A stretch of 64,000 nucleotides of DNA, taken from contig JAQWNP010000010.1 in the NCBI GenBank assembly GCA_029268515.1, positions 344,330-408,329 of the forward strand, read 5' to 3'. Both the position numbers and the translations under genes were made by a program. This document shows positions 9,070 through 17,480 of the stretch, piece by piece. The notes under the pieces are model-generated. The model had not been told where the DNA came from. It did not search any database and saw nothing but the letters and a program-made list of their open reading frames with translations. The stretch's first letter is position 1. Every line of letters starts with the position of its first letter. The stretch is from Phycisphaerales bacterium. GTDB taxonomy: Bacteria; Planctomycetota; Phycisphaerae; Phycisphaerales; SM1A02.

Positions 9070-12000
9070 ATGAGAACTATTATCGCTTTGTGCGTTTGTG
9101 TCATTGGGAGCCTTTTTATAAAGGAATCGACCCTGGCACATGAAATTGGCTTGGGTTTTAACCAAGTGGTGCATACGAGTGATGCAGTGTTCGTTGGGCG
9201 CGTGGCTTCGATAAATGGCACAGCGAACAAGAGCGGTTTTATCTCGACTGAAATAGTTTTTGAGCAGGTGTCGCCGATCGTAGCGCGTTCGAGTGCACAA
9301 GCATATATTGGCGAAAAAGTGAAGATTCGCTTTGGTGGTGGAACCGCTGGCGGTGTTTCGTTGAGTATGTGTTGCGCGCCAAAGTTTGAAATAGGTCAGG
9401 AGTACCTCATATTTTCACAGTTAGATGATGGCCAGTACTTAAATCCATTTTCAGGTGGTCGTCAGGGCGTGTTTCCAATTGCATACGATCGTGGCGGAAA
9501 TGCGTATCCATTGACGTATGGGTATCAAGGAATAGATCGCATTTCGAGAACACGCCTTCATCTGACGGCACCAGTGATCTCGCTTCGTGATGGTGTTCCC
9601 GAGTACAGAATGGTTTCTGAGCACATGCATACACAAGCACCATTTGAGCTTGATGGTAATGGTGTTGCCCAGACACATGTAGAGCCAACTCCACGAAAAC
9701 TAGTGACCCTTCAGGAAATGGTCGTCGCAATCAGTGAGATTGCTCAGCAGCAAACGCCAGTTCAAGTTGAAAAACGTTCTGGAAAACGACCGAAATTTGG
9801 CAAGGCTCAGCGCCTGAATCAACAGCGTCCTGTCGGCTCTGTGTTTGATCGTGCGGATCGAATGAATCAAGGCATTATCTGTTATTGCGGAGATGTTGGT
9901 AGCAATATAACAATGGAACAGGTCCCGGAGTCTTGGACTTCGTGGGCGCAAAACAACAACATTATGTACCGTTTCAATCAGCAAGTAGATGTCTTTACTT
10001 ACTCTGATGATGATGGTGGATGGGACAGCAACTTCGAAGATGAGTTCTGTGGTTGGGCAACAAGTGCTCAAGTCGCGAGTGCCTATGGTAGTGGTTGGTC
10101 ATGGGGTGCCTCAGCAATTGCTGTCTGCTGGACAACAGATGCTTGTGGCTGTTGCAATATTGCTGAAGCTGACATTATGCATAATCCCGCATTTTCCTGG
10201 CGTTATGACCTCGATGATGTGATCGGCACCAGCAATATTCTCTATCGGCCAACAACGCGTCACGAACTCGGGCACGCGTTGGGCCTGGAACGTGGTAACT
10301 GTGCCGCAGAAACCTATGCCTATAACCAACCCTGCTCAATGACCGCTCATTGGTCGGGGAGTGTTGTAGAAGATGGAAGGGGTTTACATGCTCTGGATGT
10401 TTTGGCATTGCGAGCGTTGTATCCAGATGAGTCTATTGAAGATGTAGGTGTTGAGTCTTACTACGCATCGACTAACTTATTAACTGCCACACTAAGTGCA
10501 ACGCTATTCGACCCCGGTGATTCATTTGATATTGACAACATAACCGTTGAGAATCTATCAAGTAATTCACAAAGTAGTATTCGGGTGCGCGTGTATTTAT
10601 CTTCTAATAAAAATATCACCGAATCTGATTACGAGATAGCCGAGTTTAGTTTTGGCACGATCAATCCCGGAAAATATTGGACGGGCGACCTCAACGGAAT
10701 AACGATTCCAAATACTTCATCAACAGCGATTCCTGGTGGTACTTACTATGTTGGCTTAATTGCGACATTAGATGGTGACGACTACTGGTGGGATGAATGT
10801 TCGGTTAACAACGCGACCTATATTCCAACTCAAATAACAGTTGGCGATTATGTTCCTAGCTACACGCCAGGTCTTGCAGTACTGATTAATTTTGATTGGT
10901 TATACGCTAGATATCATGTCAACAATGCTAATTCGCCAGGCAATGGTGGGGATGCTTGTGGAGAGGAATTGACTGGTAGTGTTTGGCACTATTTTGTTGC
11001 TCCTCATGCCGGGAAATTATCACTTTCCAATCAAAATGATGAAGGTGAAAGTGATGAATCAAATAATAACTTCGGCGCAAACTTTGCAGGCAATCTTTGT
11101 AACGATGTCATCGAGGTTTATGAAGGATTCCCAGATATTGGTTCCAGCCCTATTGGCCAAGGGTGTCGATCGTGTGAAGAGCCAGTGGTCGCATATGTTG
11201 CACAGGGGCAGACATACTACGTTCGAATCGGTGGTATCAATGGCGCTCCAGTCAATGGAATCTTCAATCTGGAAATCGAACCTTATGAGACAATTGGTGA
11301 TCGACCCGATTTAGCGCGTCCAATTGTGCACGAGCCAATGTTTGGAAATCTCGAGGGGTTGACGACCACATTTGGACCTGTTTGCGCACAGTCAGATATT
11401 ATCGATGCGTGGTATCGGTATGAGGCGCCTGCTCATGGACTCGTTCGTGCGTCAACCTGTGATCCAGGAACTCAGATTGATACAACAATTGCAGTGTTTA
11501 ATACTCAGGTAAGCCAGCTGTTTGCTTGTAATGACAATACCCAATGTAGCTACTCAGGTTCTGAAAAGGCTTCCACTGCGATTTGGGGGGCCGAAGCGGG
11601 GCAGGTATTTCTGATTCGGGTTGCTGGTACACCCGGCGCACTTGGCGCATTCACACTCAATGTTGAGCCAGTTGCAGATCAGGCCAGTAATACGACTTGC
11701 CAAGGTGCTTTTTCAGCGGGTAGCGATCACAAAGTTCCATTTTCTACCTGGGGTGCAGCCGTGCCGGGTGATCTTGTTTCGTGCGAGGGGAATCGCGTTG
11801 GCTGCGGGGTGTGGATCAAGTGGGCCTCGCCAGAATCTGGAAGGGTTGCCATTGGCACATCTGTTGACATCGGCGGTTCTTCTTCTATCGATGCAGCGCT
11901 GGCCATCTTTGATGCCTGTGGTACCAGTAAGGATCCAGTTGCATGTAGTATTGACGCTTCAAATACTGGGCAACCAATCGCCTATCTCGACGTGATTCAA

Positions 12001-12270
12001 GGTGATAGTTACTTCATCTACATCGGGTCAGATTTTGACATGGGTTGTCTTGATGGAAGCGGCATACTTTCAATTGAATATCAAGAGCAGGAGATCTGCG
12101 TTGGTGATGCCACTGGAGACAGTATTGTGAATCTTGACGATTTTAGTCAGCTACTTATTGAGTATGGTGCGACTGGTGAGAGCTCAGCTGACTTCAACGG
12201 TGATTTGGTGGTTGATCTCGAAGACTTTAGCCTGCTTCTTATAAACTATGGCAATATCTGCCCGAGTTAA
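9070..12270 (+). CDS. Secreted metzincin-like protease, multidomain, dockerin tail (copy 2)
   Basis: A 1066-aa paralogue of the preceding protein with identical domain order: signal peptide (ending TLA-HEIG), NTR-like N-domain with the shared block LNPFSGGRQG, catalytic domain, CARDB-like domain, PPC-like domains and dockerin. The catalytic motif HELGHALGLER falls on the same residue numbers (398-408), again with Arg at the third ligand position, and the Met-turn CSMT is kept. Near-identical stretches cluster around the active site (for example NPAFSWRYDLDDVIG), while linkers and PPC loops have diverged. The dockerin CVGDATGD...INYGNIC is followed by a weak terminator that matches the one after the next gene. 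The GGAGTGGAGGG ribosome site is close to the ATG. Own promoter likely, as a strong terminator precedes it. Confidence 0.82.
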   Translation: MRTIIALCVCVIGSLFIKESTLAHEIGLGFNQVVHTSDAVFVGRVASINGTANKSGFISTEIVFEQVSPIVARSSAQAYIGEKVKIRFGGGTAGGVSLSMCCAPKFEIGQEYLIFSQLDDGQYLNPFSGGRQGVFPIAYDRGGNAYPLTYGYQGIDRISRTRLHLTAPVISLRDGVPEYRMVSEHMHTQAPFELDGNGVAQTHVEPTPRKLVTLQEMVVAISEIAQQQTPVQVEKRSGKRPKFGKAQRLNQQRPVGSVFDRADRMNQGIICYCGDVGSNITMEQVPESWTSWAQNNNIMYRFNQQVDVFTYSDDDGGWDSNFEDEFCGWATSAQVASAYGSGWSWGASAIAVCWTTDACGCCNIAEADIMHNPAFSWRYDLDDVIGTSNILYRPTTRHELGHALGLERGNCAAETYAYNQPCSMTAHWSGSVVEDGRGLHALDVLALRALYPDESIEDVGVESYYASTNLLTATLSATLFDPGDSFDIDNITVENLSSNSQSSIRVRVYLSSNKNITESDYEIAEFSFGTINPGKYWTGDLNGITIPNTSSTAIPGGTYYVGLIATLDGDDYWWDECSVNNATYIPTQITVGDYVPSYTPGLAVLINFDWLYARYHVNNANSPGNGGDACGEELTGSVWHYFVAPHAGKLSLSNQNDEGESDESNNNFGANFAGNLCNDVIEVYEGFPDIGSSPIGQGCRSCEEPVVAYVAQGQTYYVRIGGINGAPVNGIFNLEIEPYETIGDRPDLARPIVHEPMFGNLEGLTTTFGPVCAQSDIIDAWYRYEAPAHGLVRASTCDPGTQIDTTIAVFNTQVSQLFACNDNTQCSYSGSEKASTAIWGAEAGQVFLIRVAGTPGALGAFTLNVEPVADQASNTTCQGAFSAGSDHKVPFSTWGAAVPGDLVSCEGNRVGCGVWIKWASPESGRVAIGTSVDIGGSSSIDAALAIFDACGTSKDPVACSIDASNTGQPIAYLDVIQGDSYFIYIGSDFDMGCLDGSGILSIEYQEQEICVGDATGDSIVNLDDFSQLLIEYGATGESSADFNGDLVVDLEDFSLLLINYGNICPS

Positions 12271-12340
12271 AATCTTTCACTATTGTAGAATTTTTCTGCA
12301 AACAAGTAAGCCCGTCTTGACATTACTTAAGGCGGGTTCT
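12124..12340 (+). repeat. Dockerin-plus-terminator module, copy A
   Basis: From the first calcium loop of copy 2's dockerin to its terminator. It matches 14136-14354 at nearly equal length, through coding and 3' untranslated sequence. Shared runs include AATCTTGACGATTTTAG and GCAAACAAGTAAGCCCGTCT. Confidence 0.85.
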
Positions 12341-12345
12341 TTACT
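12310..12345 (+). terminator. Weak terminator after metzincin copy 2
   Basis: Stem CCCGTCTT pairs with AAGGCGGG (one G-T pair) and the T tract is interrupted (TTCTTTACTTT). It is a degraded version of the hairpin at 14321. Confidence 0.65.
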
Positions 12346-12440
12346 TTCGGAGCGAGCCAAGGGATCAATACTGAGTCGCGGATCGGCACTATAGTGTTTG
12401 AATACCATGACCTTTTCGTGGGGTCAAAGGAGTTTAAAAC

Positions 12441-14282
12441 GTGATTCATCAATTCATGAAGATCACCGTCTTCGCCGGTGCATTCGTCACCATGGCATGC
12501 GCTATGGTTGGATGCAGTTCCAGCGGTTCGATCGATCCGGCAATGTTGCAGGCCGAAGCACGCCCGCCGCAGTGGCCGGTCGGATGGACCCCTGACACCG
12601 GCCGTGAACGTCCCGACAATGTTCCAACCATCGCCATGGATGCCAATGGTTGGGCGAAAACGACGGTCACTCCGGTGATTATCGATACGCGAAAATTCCC
12701 AAAGCAGCGCCAGGCTCACGAAACCGATCCGGGCCCCGGCGTCCGTCCCGGCACGCTGCTCCGCGCCCACAAGCGAGACAAGACGCTTCCCCCGGGCCCC
12801 CGACTGGATCTCCCGCTTGGTCGGTTGCTAGAAGAGCCGCGCGTCGATGCAGCTCCGAATTTCCCGGCGATTTCCGCCACGGTCTGGACGCCGCCCGATC
12901 CAACGCTTGCGGTCGGACCCGATCACATCGTCGCGACGGTGAACATGGCGATCGCCTTCTATGACCGTGATGGCAACGAACAGTTCTATGCCAACCTCGA
13001 CAGCACGGGTAGTCCCGGTTTCTTCGAGACAGTCGGTTCGGGCGATTTCTGCTTCGATCCCAAGTGCTTCTACGATCCATACAGCGAACGATTCTTTGTG
13101 CTTGCCCTTGAGTTCTACGACTCGAGTGGTGAATCATGGATCACCGTCGCGGTGTCCGATGACAGTGACCCCAACGGCGTCTGGTACAAGTACCGCACTT
13201 GGGCCGTCTTGACGATCGAAGGCTCCGACTACTGGGTCGACTACCCGGGGCTTGGATTCAACGAAGACACTTTCTACACCACCAACAACCTCTTCCTGCT
13301 GTCCGGCAGTGGGCCGGGTTTCCGCGGAGCGATGTATCGATTGTTCCCGAAGGCGCCCATGCTCGTCGGTGACCCGGTGACATGGACCGATGTCAACGAT
13401 ACGAGCTCAGCGTCCGTGCAGTGTGCGCAGATATACGATGCACCTCCAGGAACGCCGCCGTTCTTCGTCTCCGGTGATTCCAGTTCGTCCATGAAGATTC
13501 AGGCCATCCGTTCCGAGGGTGGTCAACCGGATCTGCGTTCCGCATCCGTGGCCATACCCGGTCATGACGGCGGCCCTCCCGGTGCGGTGAACCCCGGTGG
13601 CTCCATCAATGCGCTTGACGGTCGGCTGATGAACGTCAATTGGCGAAATGGCCAGCTCTACACTGCGCATGCCATCGAATCAGGCAACCGTTCCGAGTCC
13701 CGCTGGTATCACTTCGACACCGGCAATTGGCCCGGCGTCAGCGGCAATCCGCCGTCGCCCACGCTCGTCCAAAGCGGCGCCATCGATTTCCCGGAGGGAC
13801 AGCACTCGTTCTATCCCGCCATCGCATCCAACAAGTACGACGATGTCGGACTGGTGATCGGCTACTGCCGGAGCGACCTCAATCCCAACGTGCAGGTCAC
13901 GGGTCGAATGAAGACCGACTCCGCCGGTTCGATGGGATCACCGGTGATCGTGGTTGAAAGTCCTTCCGGAGCCGACGGTCGATGGGGTGATTACTTTGAT
14001 CTGACGGTCGACCCGCTTGATGACACCACGTTCTGGTACATTGGCGAGTGGGCGTCCAATGGTGGTTGGCAGACCTGGATCGGAAGCTTCGAAGTGACCG
14101 AACCGAGATGTGACGGAGACGCCAATGGCGACAACATTGTCAATCTTGACGATTTTAGCCAGCTACTTATTCAATATGGTACGACCGGTGAGAGCACAGC
14201 TGACTTCAACGGAGATCTTGTAGTCGATCTCGAAGACTTTACGCTGCTTCTTATAAACTATGGGAATGTCTGCTCGAATTGA
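12441..14282 (+). CDS. GC-rich exported lipoprotein, beta-propeller-like, with dockerin tail
   Basis: Secreted 613-aa protein. GTG start with AAAGGAG at 12426-12432; signal peptide with lipobox MVGC (Cys about residue 24). The body has the PPDPTLAVGPDHIVATVN block and repeated sheet motifs (YDPYSERFFVLA, VSDDSDPNG, SGDSSSS) known from large secreted bacterial proteins that look like beta-propellers; function unknown. The C-terminal dockerin runs from CDGDANGD to INYGNVC. The body is far richer in G+C than its surroundings: by hand count 62% at 12901-12960 and 70% at 13741-13800, against 47% at 14161-14220 in its own dockerin and 38% at 11041-11100 in the neighbour. Dockerin and downstream terminator are a near copy of those of the upstream gene. 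I infer an acquired body joined to a local tail. Confidence 0.8.
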   Translation: MIHQFMKITVFAGAFVTMACAMVGCSSSGSIDPAMLQAEARPPQWPVGWTPDTGRERPDNVPTIAMDANGWAKTTVTPVIIDTRKFPKQRQAHETDPGPGVRPGTLLRAHKRDKTLPPGPRLDLPLGRLLEEPRVDAAPNFPAISATVWTPPDPTLAVGPDHIVATVNMAIAFYDRDGNEQFYANLDSTGSPGFFETVGSGDFCFDPKCFYDPYSERFFVLALEFYDSSGESWITVAVSDDSDPNGVWYKYRTWAVLTIEGSDYWVDYPGLGFNEDTFYTTNNLFLLSGSGPGFRGAMYRLFPKAPMLVGDPVTWTDVNDTSSASVQCAQIYDAPPGTPPFFVSGDSSSSMKIQAIRSEGGQPDLRSASVAIPGHDGGPPGAVNPGGSINALDGRLMNVNWRNGQLYTAHAIESGNRSESRWYHFDTGNWPGVSGNPPSPTLVQSGAIDFPEGQHSFYPAIASNKYDDVGLVIGYCRSDLNPNVQVTGRMKTDSAGSMGSPVIVVESPSGADGRWGDYFDLTVDPLDDTTFWYIGEWASNGGWQTWIGSFEVTEPRCDGDANGDNIVNLDDFSQLLIQYGTTGESTADFNGDLVVDLEDFTLLLINYGNVCSN

Positions 14283-14354
14283 GATATGTCACTATCGTTG
14301 AATTGATCTGCAAACAAGTAAGCCCGTCTTGACATGACTCAAGGCGGGCTTTTT
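14136..14354 (+). repeat. Dockerin-plus-terminator module, copy B
   Basis: Second copy of the module at 12124-12340. The match continues past the stop codon into non-coding DNA up to the end of the hairpin, so it cannot be explained by protein constraint. The hairpin here is intact, whereas copy A's is partly decayed. Confidence 0.85.
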
Positions 14355-14355
14355 C
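14321..14355 (+). terminator. Rho-independent terminator after the GC-rich lipoprotein gene
   Basis: Ten-base stem AGCCCGTCTT/AAGGCGGGCT (one G-T pair), loop GACATGACTC, then TTTTTC. Confidence 0.85.
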
Positions 14356-14531
14356 TATAGGGAATGAAGTGAGCAAGACTCAGTCACTCATAATCAACTG
14401 AGAGTGGCTATGGGTCCATTTCAGCACTGTACATAGAAGAGGGCAGGAATCGGCTAAAAGATAGAGAACAAGAGTGGTTGACTTCGGTAGGGGCGGGTAC
14501 TATCACCGAGACGTCAAAAAAGGAACCATGA

Positions 14532-16067
14532 ATGATCATTTCCTTCTTCATTTTACAATTTGTACTGGTGTTTATTGGCATAGCCCTTATTGCTGCTGGT
14601 GTTCGGGGCCGCTTGAAGCTTGGAGATCCAAGGTGCGTCAAGTGTTCATACGATCTGCGTACTTTCGGAGAACGTCCAACGAAATGTTCTGAATGCGGCG
14701 CTGATCTTACGGTGCCTGGCTCGGTTTGTTACGCGGAGAGAGATCGAAAACCGGTGTTGGCTTATGTTGGGGCGATACTCATCATCATTGGAATTGTGGT
14801 GCCATTGGTACTCATTCTCGTTATGACCTTAGGTGCACCGACTCTGGCGCCGACGATGCCGCAAAGAGTAGACGCAAAAGAAGCTGCCATGATGAGCGAT
14901 GATCAGCTTATTGGATCGATCAGTACAAATTTTAACAACCCGAAGTTGTGGAATGAAATTCAGATAAGAACAGTTAATAGCAACCTATCAGAGGAAGAAA
15001 TTACAACTGTTGTAGAAGAAATCATACAGCACATCCAACGAAGCAAAAGCGACGATCGAATTGTCGGTCTCTCTCGCATAGAGCCGTTTGTTAAGCTCAT
15101 TATTGCAGACAAACTGATTTCAGAATCTTCGCTCGAATCGCTTCTCTTCTCGGTTTACCCTAATGAGGTAGAAATTCCCAAGCTGGGTCGCGTTGAGCAA
15201 TCTCAATATACACTTGGATTAGACATTAAAAATCCGCGCCAGCGTAGACGCTTTGACATAGAAACGGTGTTAGTGATACGTAGCGTCAAGATCGAAGGTC
15301 AAGAACAGTCGATCCAGCATGGTGGTCAAAGCCACTACATTGGAAGTACTCAGGATGGTAAGTTCATTTCATTATTTCCGGGTGATCCATTGGTGAAGAT
15401 TAGTTTGCCCGAGCTAGAGGTTGGAAACCATGATGTCGTTATTGATTTAGAGTGGGCTGCTTTTGCACCAGATGCGATCAAAGATCTTCCAGTGCTTTGG
15501 CGCCAGTATCCCGAGAAGTGGCCAGAGCCCTTGCATCGTCAGCAAAGGGTGTTCGAGAGAAAGTTAGAAATCGTTCCTGAGGGTTCACTTCCTCTCAATT
15601 TGATCGATGATCCTGATCTGAAAGATGCCATCAGCTCTGCGATTATGGTGACCGGTGTGACCATCATGCCAGCACTTGGCCATGATGGCTTGGTCGCACG
15701 CGTCGGCCTCGCACACGGTATTGTCCCTCACTTAGATTATGCATTTGAAGTGGAGTTGGAAGTCGAAGGGTTTCCAGTTGTCAACTCAAAAATGAGCAGT
15801 TACCTAACCGGTATTACCGACGGTGAAAAATCAATCGAGCCAGAATTTCTAGGGCTGCATAATTGGACAAATGAATTCAAGCTGCCTGCATCTGCAACGG
15901 GTCAGGAACAAATCAACATTCACCTGATTCCTGTCACCAATAATGTGGCGGACTGGATAAACGATAACGGCGGACAAGTACTGTCATCGCAAGTGGACCA
16001 GTTGTGGCCAGAAGAAATTATTTTTAGGGATGTACCAAAGCGAATCGTTGAAAACGATCGGGAGTAG
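14532..16067 (+). CDS. Zinc-ribbon membrane protein of unknown function
   Basis: 511 aa. An N-terminal membrane helix (residues 3-25) is followed by a zinc ribbon CVKCSYDLRTFGERPTKCSECG (given here as CVKC...CSECG, residues 36-57), then a second helix near 75-100 (YVGAILIIIGIVVPLVLIL). The remaining 400 residues are soluble and acidic, without a motif I know. Planctomycetes encode many proteins with a CxxC-YDLR-CPECG head like this; their role is not known to me. Start: ATG at 14532; an overlapping ATG at 14528 is in another frame, and AAAAGGA lies upstream of both. The gene ends one base before the stop of the convergent MFS gene. Confidence 0.7.
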   Translation: MIISFFILQFVLVFIGIALIAAGVRGRLKLGDPRCVKCSYDLRTFGERPTKCSECGADLTVPGSVCYAERDRKPVLAYVGAILIIIGIVVPLVLILVMTLGAPTLAPTMPQRVDAKEAAMMSDDQLIGSISTNFNNPKLWNEIQIRTVNSNLSEEEITTVVEEIIQHIQRSKSDDRIVGLSRIEPFVKLIIADKLISESSLESLLFSVYPNEVEIPKLGRVEQSQYTLGLDIKNPRQRRRFDIETVLVIRSVKIEGQEQSIQHGGQSHYIGSTQDGKFISLFPGDPLVKISLPELEVGNHDVVIDLEWAAFAPDAIKDLPVLWRQYPEKWPEPLHRQQRVFERKLEIVPEGSLPLNLIDDPDLKDAISSAIMVTGVTIMPALGHDGLVARVGLAHGIVPHLDYAFEVELEVEGFPVVNSKMSSYLTGITDGEKSIEPEFLGLHNWTNEFKLPASATGQEQINIHLIPVTNNVADWINDNGGQVLSSQVDQLWPEEIIFRDVPKRIVENDRE

Positions 16068-17327
16068 TCAAGTTACTTGATCCTTCGCTCGCTTGCGTAA
16101 ATCTGGGAAGACATCCCCTAAAAAGAAGACCACAATAAAGAGGCAGATACCGACGGCAAAGGTAAGTAGGCACCACATGGGCCACGCTGTCTGAGAAACA
16201 AGTAATATTCCGAAAAATGAAAAGACAGCGCTAATAACGACAAACAGGGAACTCACGCCTGCATTGGCAACCCCGCCTGCATCGGGAAAGGCGCTGAGAC
16301 ACAGCGAAAAGAGGTTTGGCCAGATCGTTGATGCGAGAAAGAAAATGATGCCAGCTGGCAATGCAAGCCACCAAATCGAAAATGCGCCACTGAGATCGAG
16401 AAAAATCATGATGATACTGATGCTGCATGCGATGACACCACAGACAATGATTGTGGCAAATGTCGGAAGATAAGCGCTGAGTAGACGATTCGACAGACTG
16501 CCAAGTAACCAAAGGCAACCCATCACTAATTGTAAGTGGCCATAAACGATCGGCGTGTATTGCATATCTGTGATGACATAAAAGGGCGCAAGAACTTCAA
16601 AACCGTAGAGCACTGTAATTAAGCTACCCATCGCCAGAGCTGAGAATAGGTAGACACGATGTCTTATCATTTGTCCAAACGGTTTAAATGATGCAAGTAG
16701 TTTTGATGATTGAGTACGTGGGTGTGTCTCAGGCATAATGAAAAAAACCACAAGCAGAACAAGCACTCCCCAGCCAGCAATAAACCAAAAAGTGCTTGTC
16801 CAACCAAACCAATCTTGCAGATAGCCTCCGAGACCTGGAGAGAGAACCGGGCCCGCCGCCCAACTAATCGTCATCCAGTTTGCGGCCTTTGCTCGTTCTT
16901 TACCTTTGTAGCAATCGACCACAATAGATCTGGCACCGACGGCAGAAGAAGCCGCGCCGATTCCCTGGATAAATCGAAGTGCCAGTACCATCCAAATCGC
17001 ATCAGATAGAGTGATGGCAATGGCTGCCAGAATGAACAAAACGGTGCCAAGCAAAATCGGCTTGCGGCGACCAAAGTGATCAGTCACTGGGCCCATTAAA
17101 AATTGCGAGATGCCGTAGCCCGCCATGTAAACCACAATGCTGGATTGCACTGCAGTTTCGCTGGTCTTGAAATGCTCAGCCATTGCTGGAAGCGATGGTA
17201 AGAGGATGTCAATTCCTGCACCGCCCAGCGGCAAAGCCACCATCATTGAGAAGAAGGCACGACGACGAGCACCATCGGATAGCGAGGTAATTTGTGGTGT
17301 CTGGCCTTGATGATCAGGCTTCGGCAT
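16068..17327 (-). CDS. MFS multidrug-type transporter, Bcr/CflA family
   Basis: Inner-membrane proton antiporter of the major facilitator superfamily, 419 aa, about 12 helices. The family signature in the first loop is DILLPSLPAMAEHF followed by QFLMGPVTDHFGRRKP, with the GPxxDxxGRR loop typical of Bcr/CflA drug exporters. A charged C-terminus (LRKRAKDQVT) follows the last helix. Substrate unknown. It is divergent from the pyrimidine catabolic operon (about 150 bases between) and converges on the zinc-ribbon gene with no spacer. A second member of the same family lies at 26738, on the other side of the pyrimidine genes. Confidence 0.88.
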   Translation of the reverse strand: MPKPDHQGQTPQITSLSDGARRRAFFSMMVALPLGGAGIDILLPSLPAMAEHFKTSETAVQSSIVVYMAGYGISQFLMGPVTDHFGRRKPILLGTVLFILAAIAITLSDAIWMVLALRFIQGIGAASSAVGARSIVVDCYKGKERAKAANWMTISWAAGPVLSPGLGGYLQDWFGWTSTFWFIAGWGVLVLLVVFFIMPETHPRTQSSKLLASFKPFGQMIRHRVYLFSALAMGSLITVLYGFEVLAPFYVITDMQYTPIVYGHLQLVMGCLWLLGSLSNRLLSAYLPTFATIIVCGVIACSISIIMIFLDLSGAFSIWWLALPAGIIFFLASTIWPNLFSLCLSAFPDAGGVANAGVSSLFVVISAVFSFFGILLVSQTAWPMWCLLTFAVGICLFIVVFFLGDVFPDLRKRAKDQVT

Positions 17328-17480
17328 GCCGCTATCTCACTGTGAATCAGATTCCCTGTCAACTATCGGAGATAGGAAGCTACCAGGGTCGCCTGTTTTC
17401 TCATAAGCCGCTTCTTAGATCGCCATGTAGTAGAATGACAGAATTGAAATAGCACAAAAAACGGTCGGGAGTAAATCAAC

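Noticed and set aside
12679-13137. Long frames opposite the GC-rich lipoprotein gene
   Set aside because: High G+C lowers stop frequency; the peptides are Arg/Pro-rich shadows.
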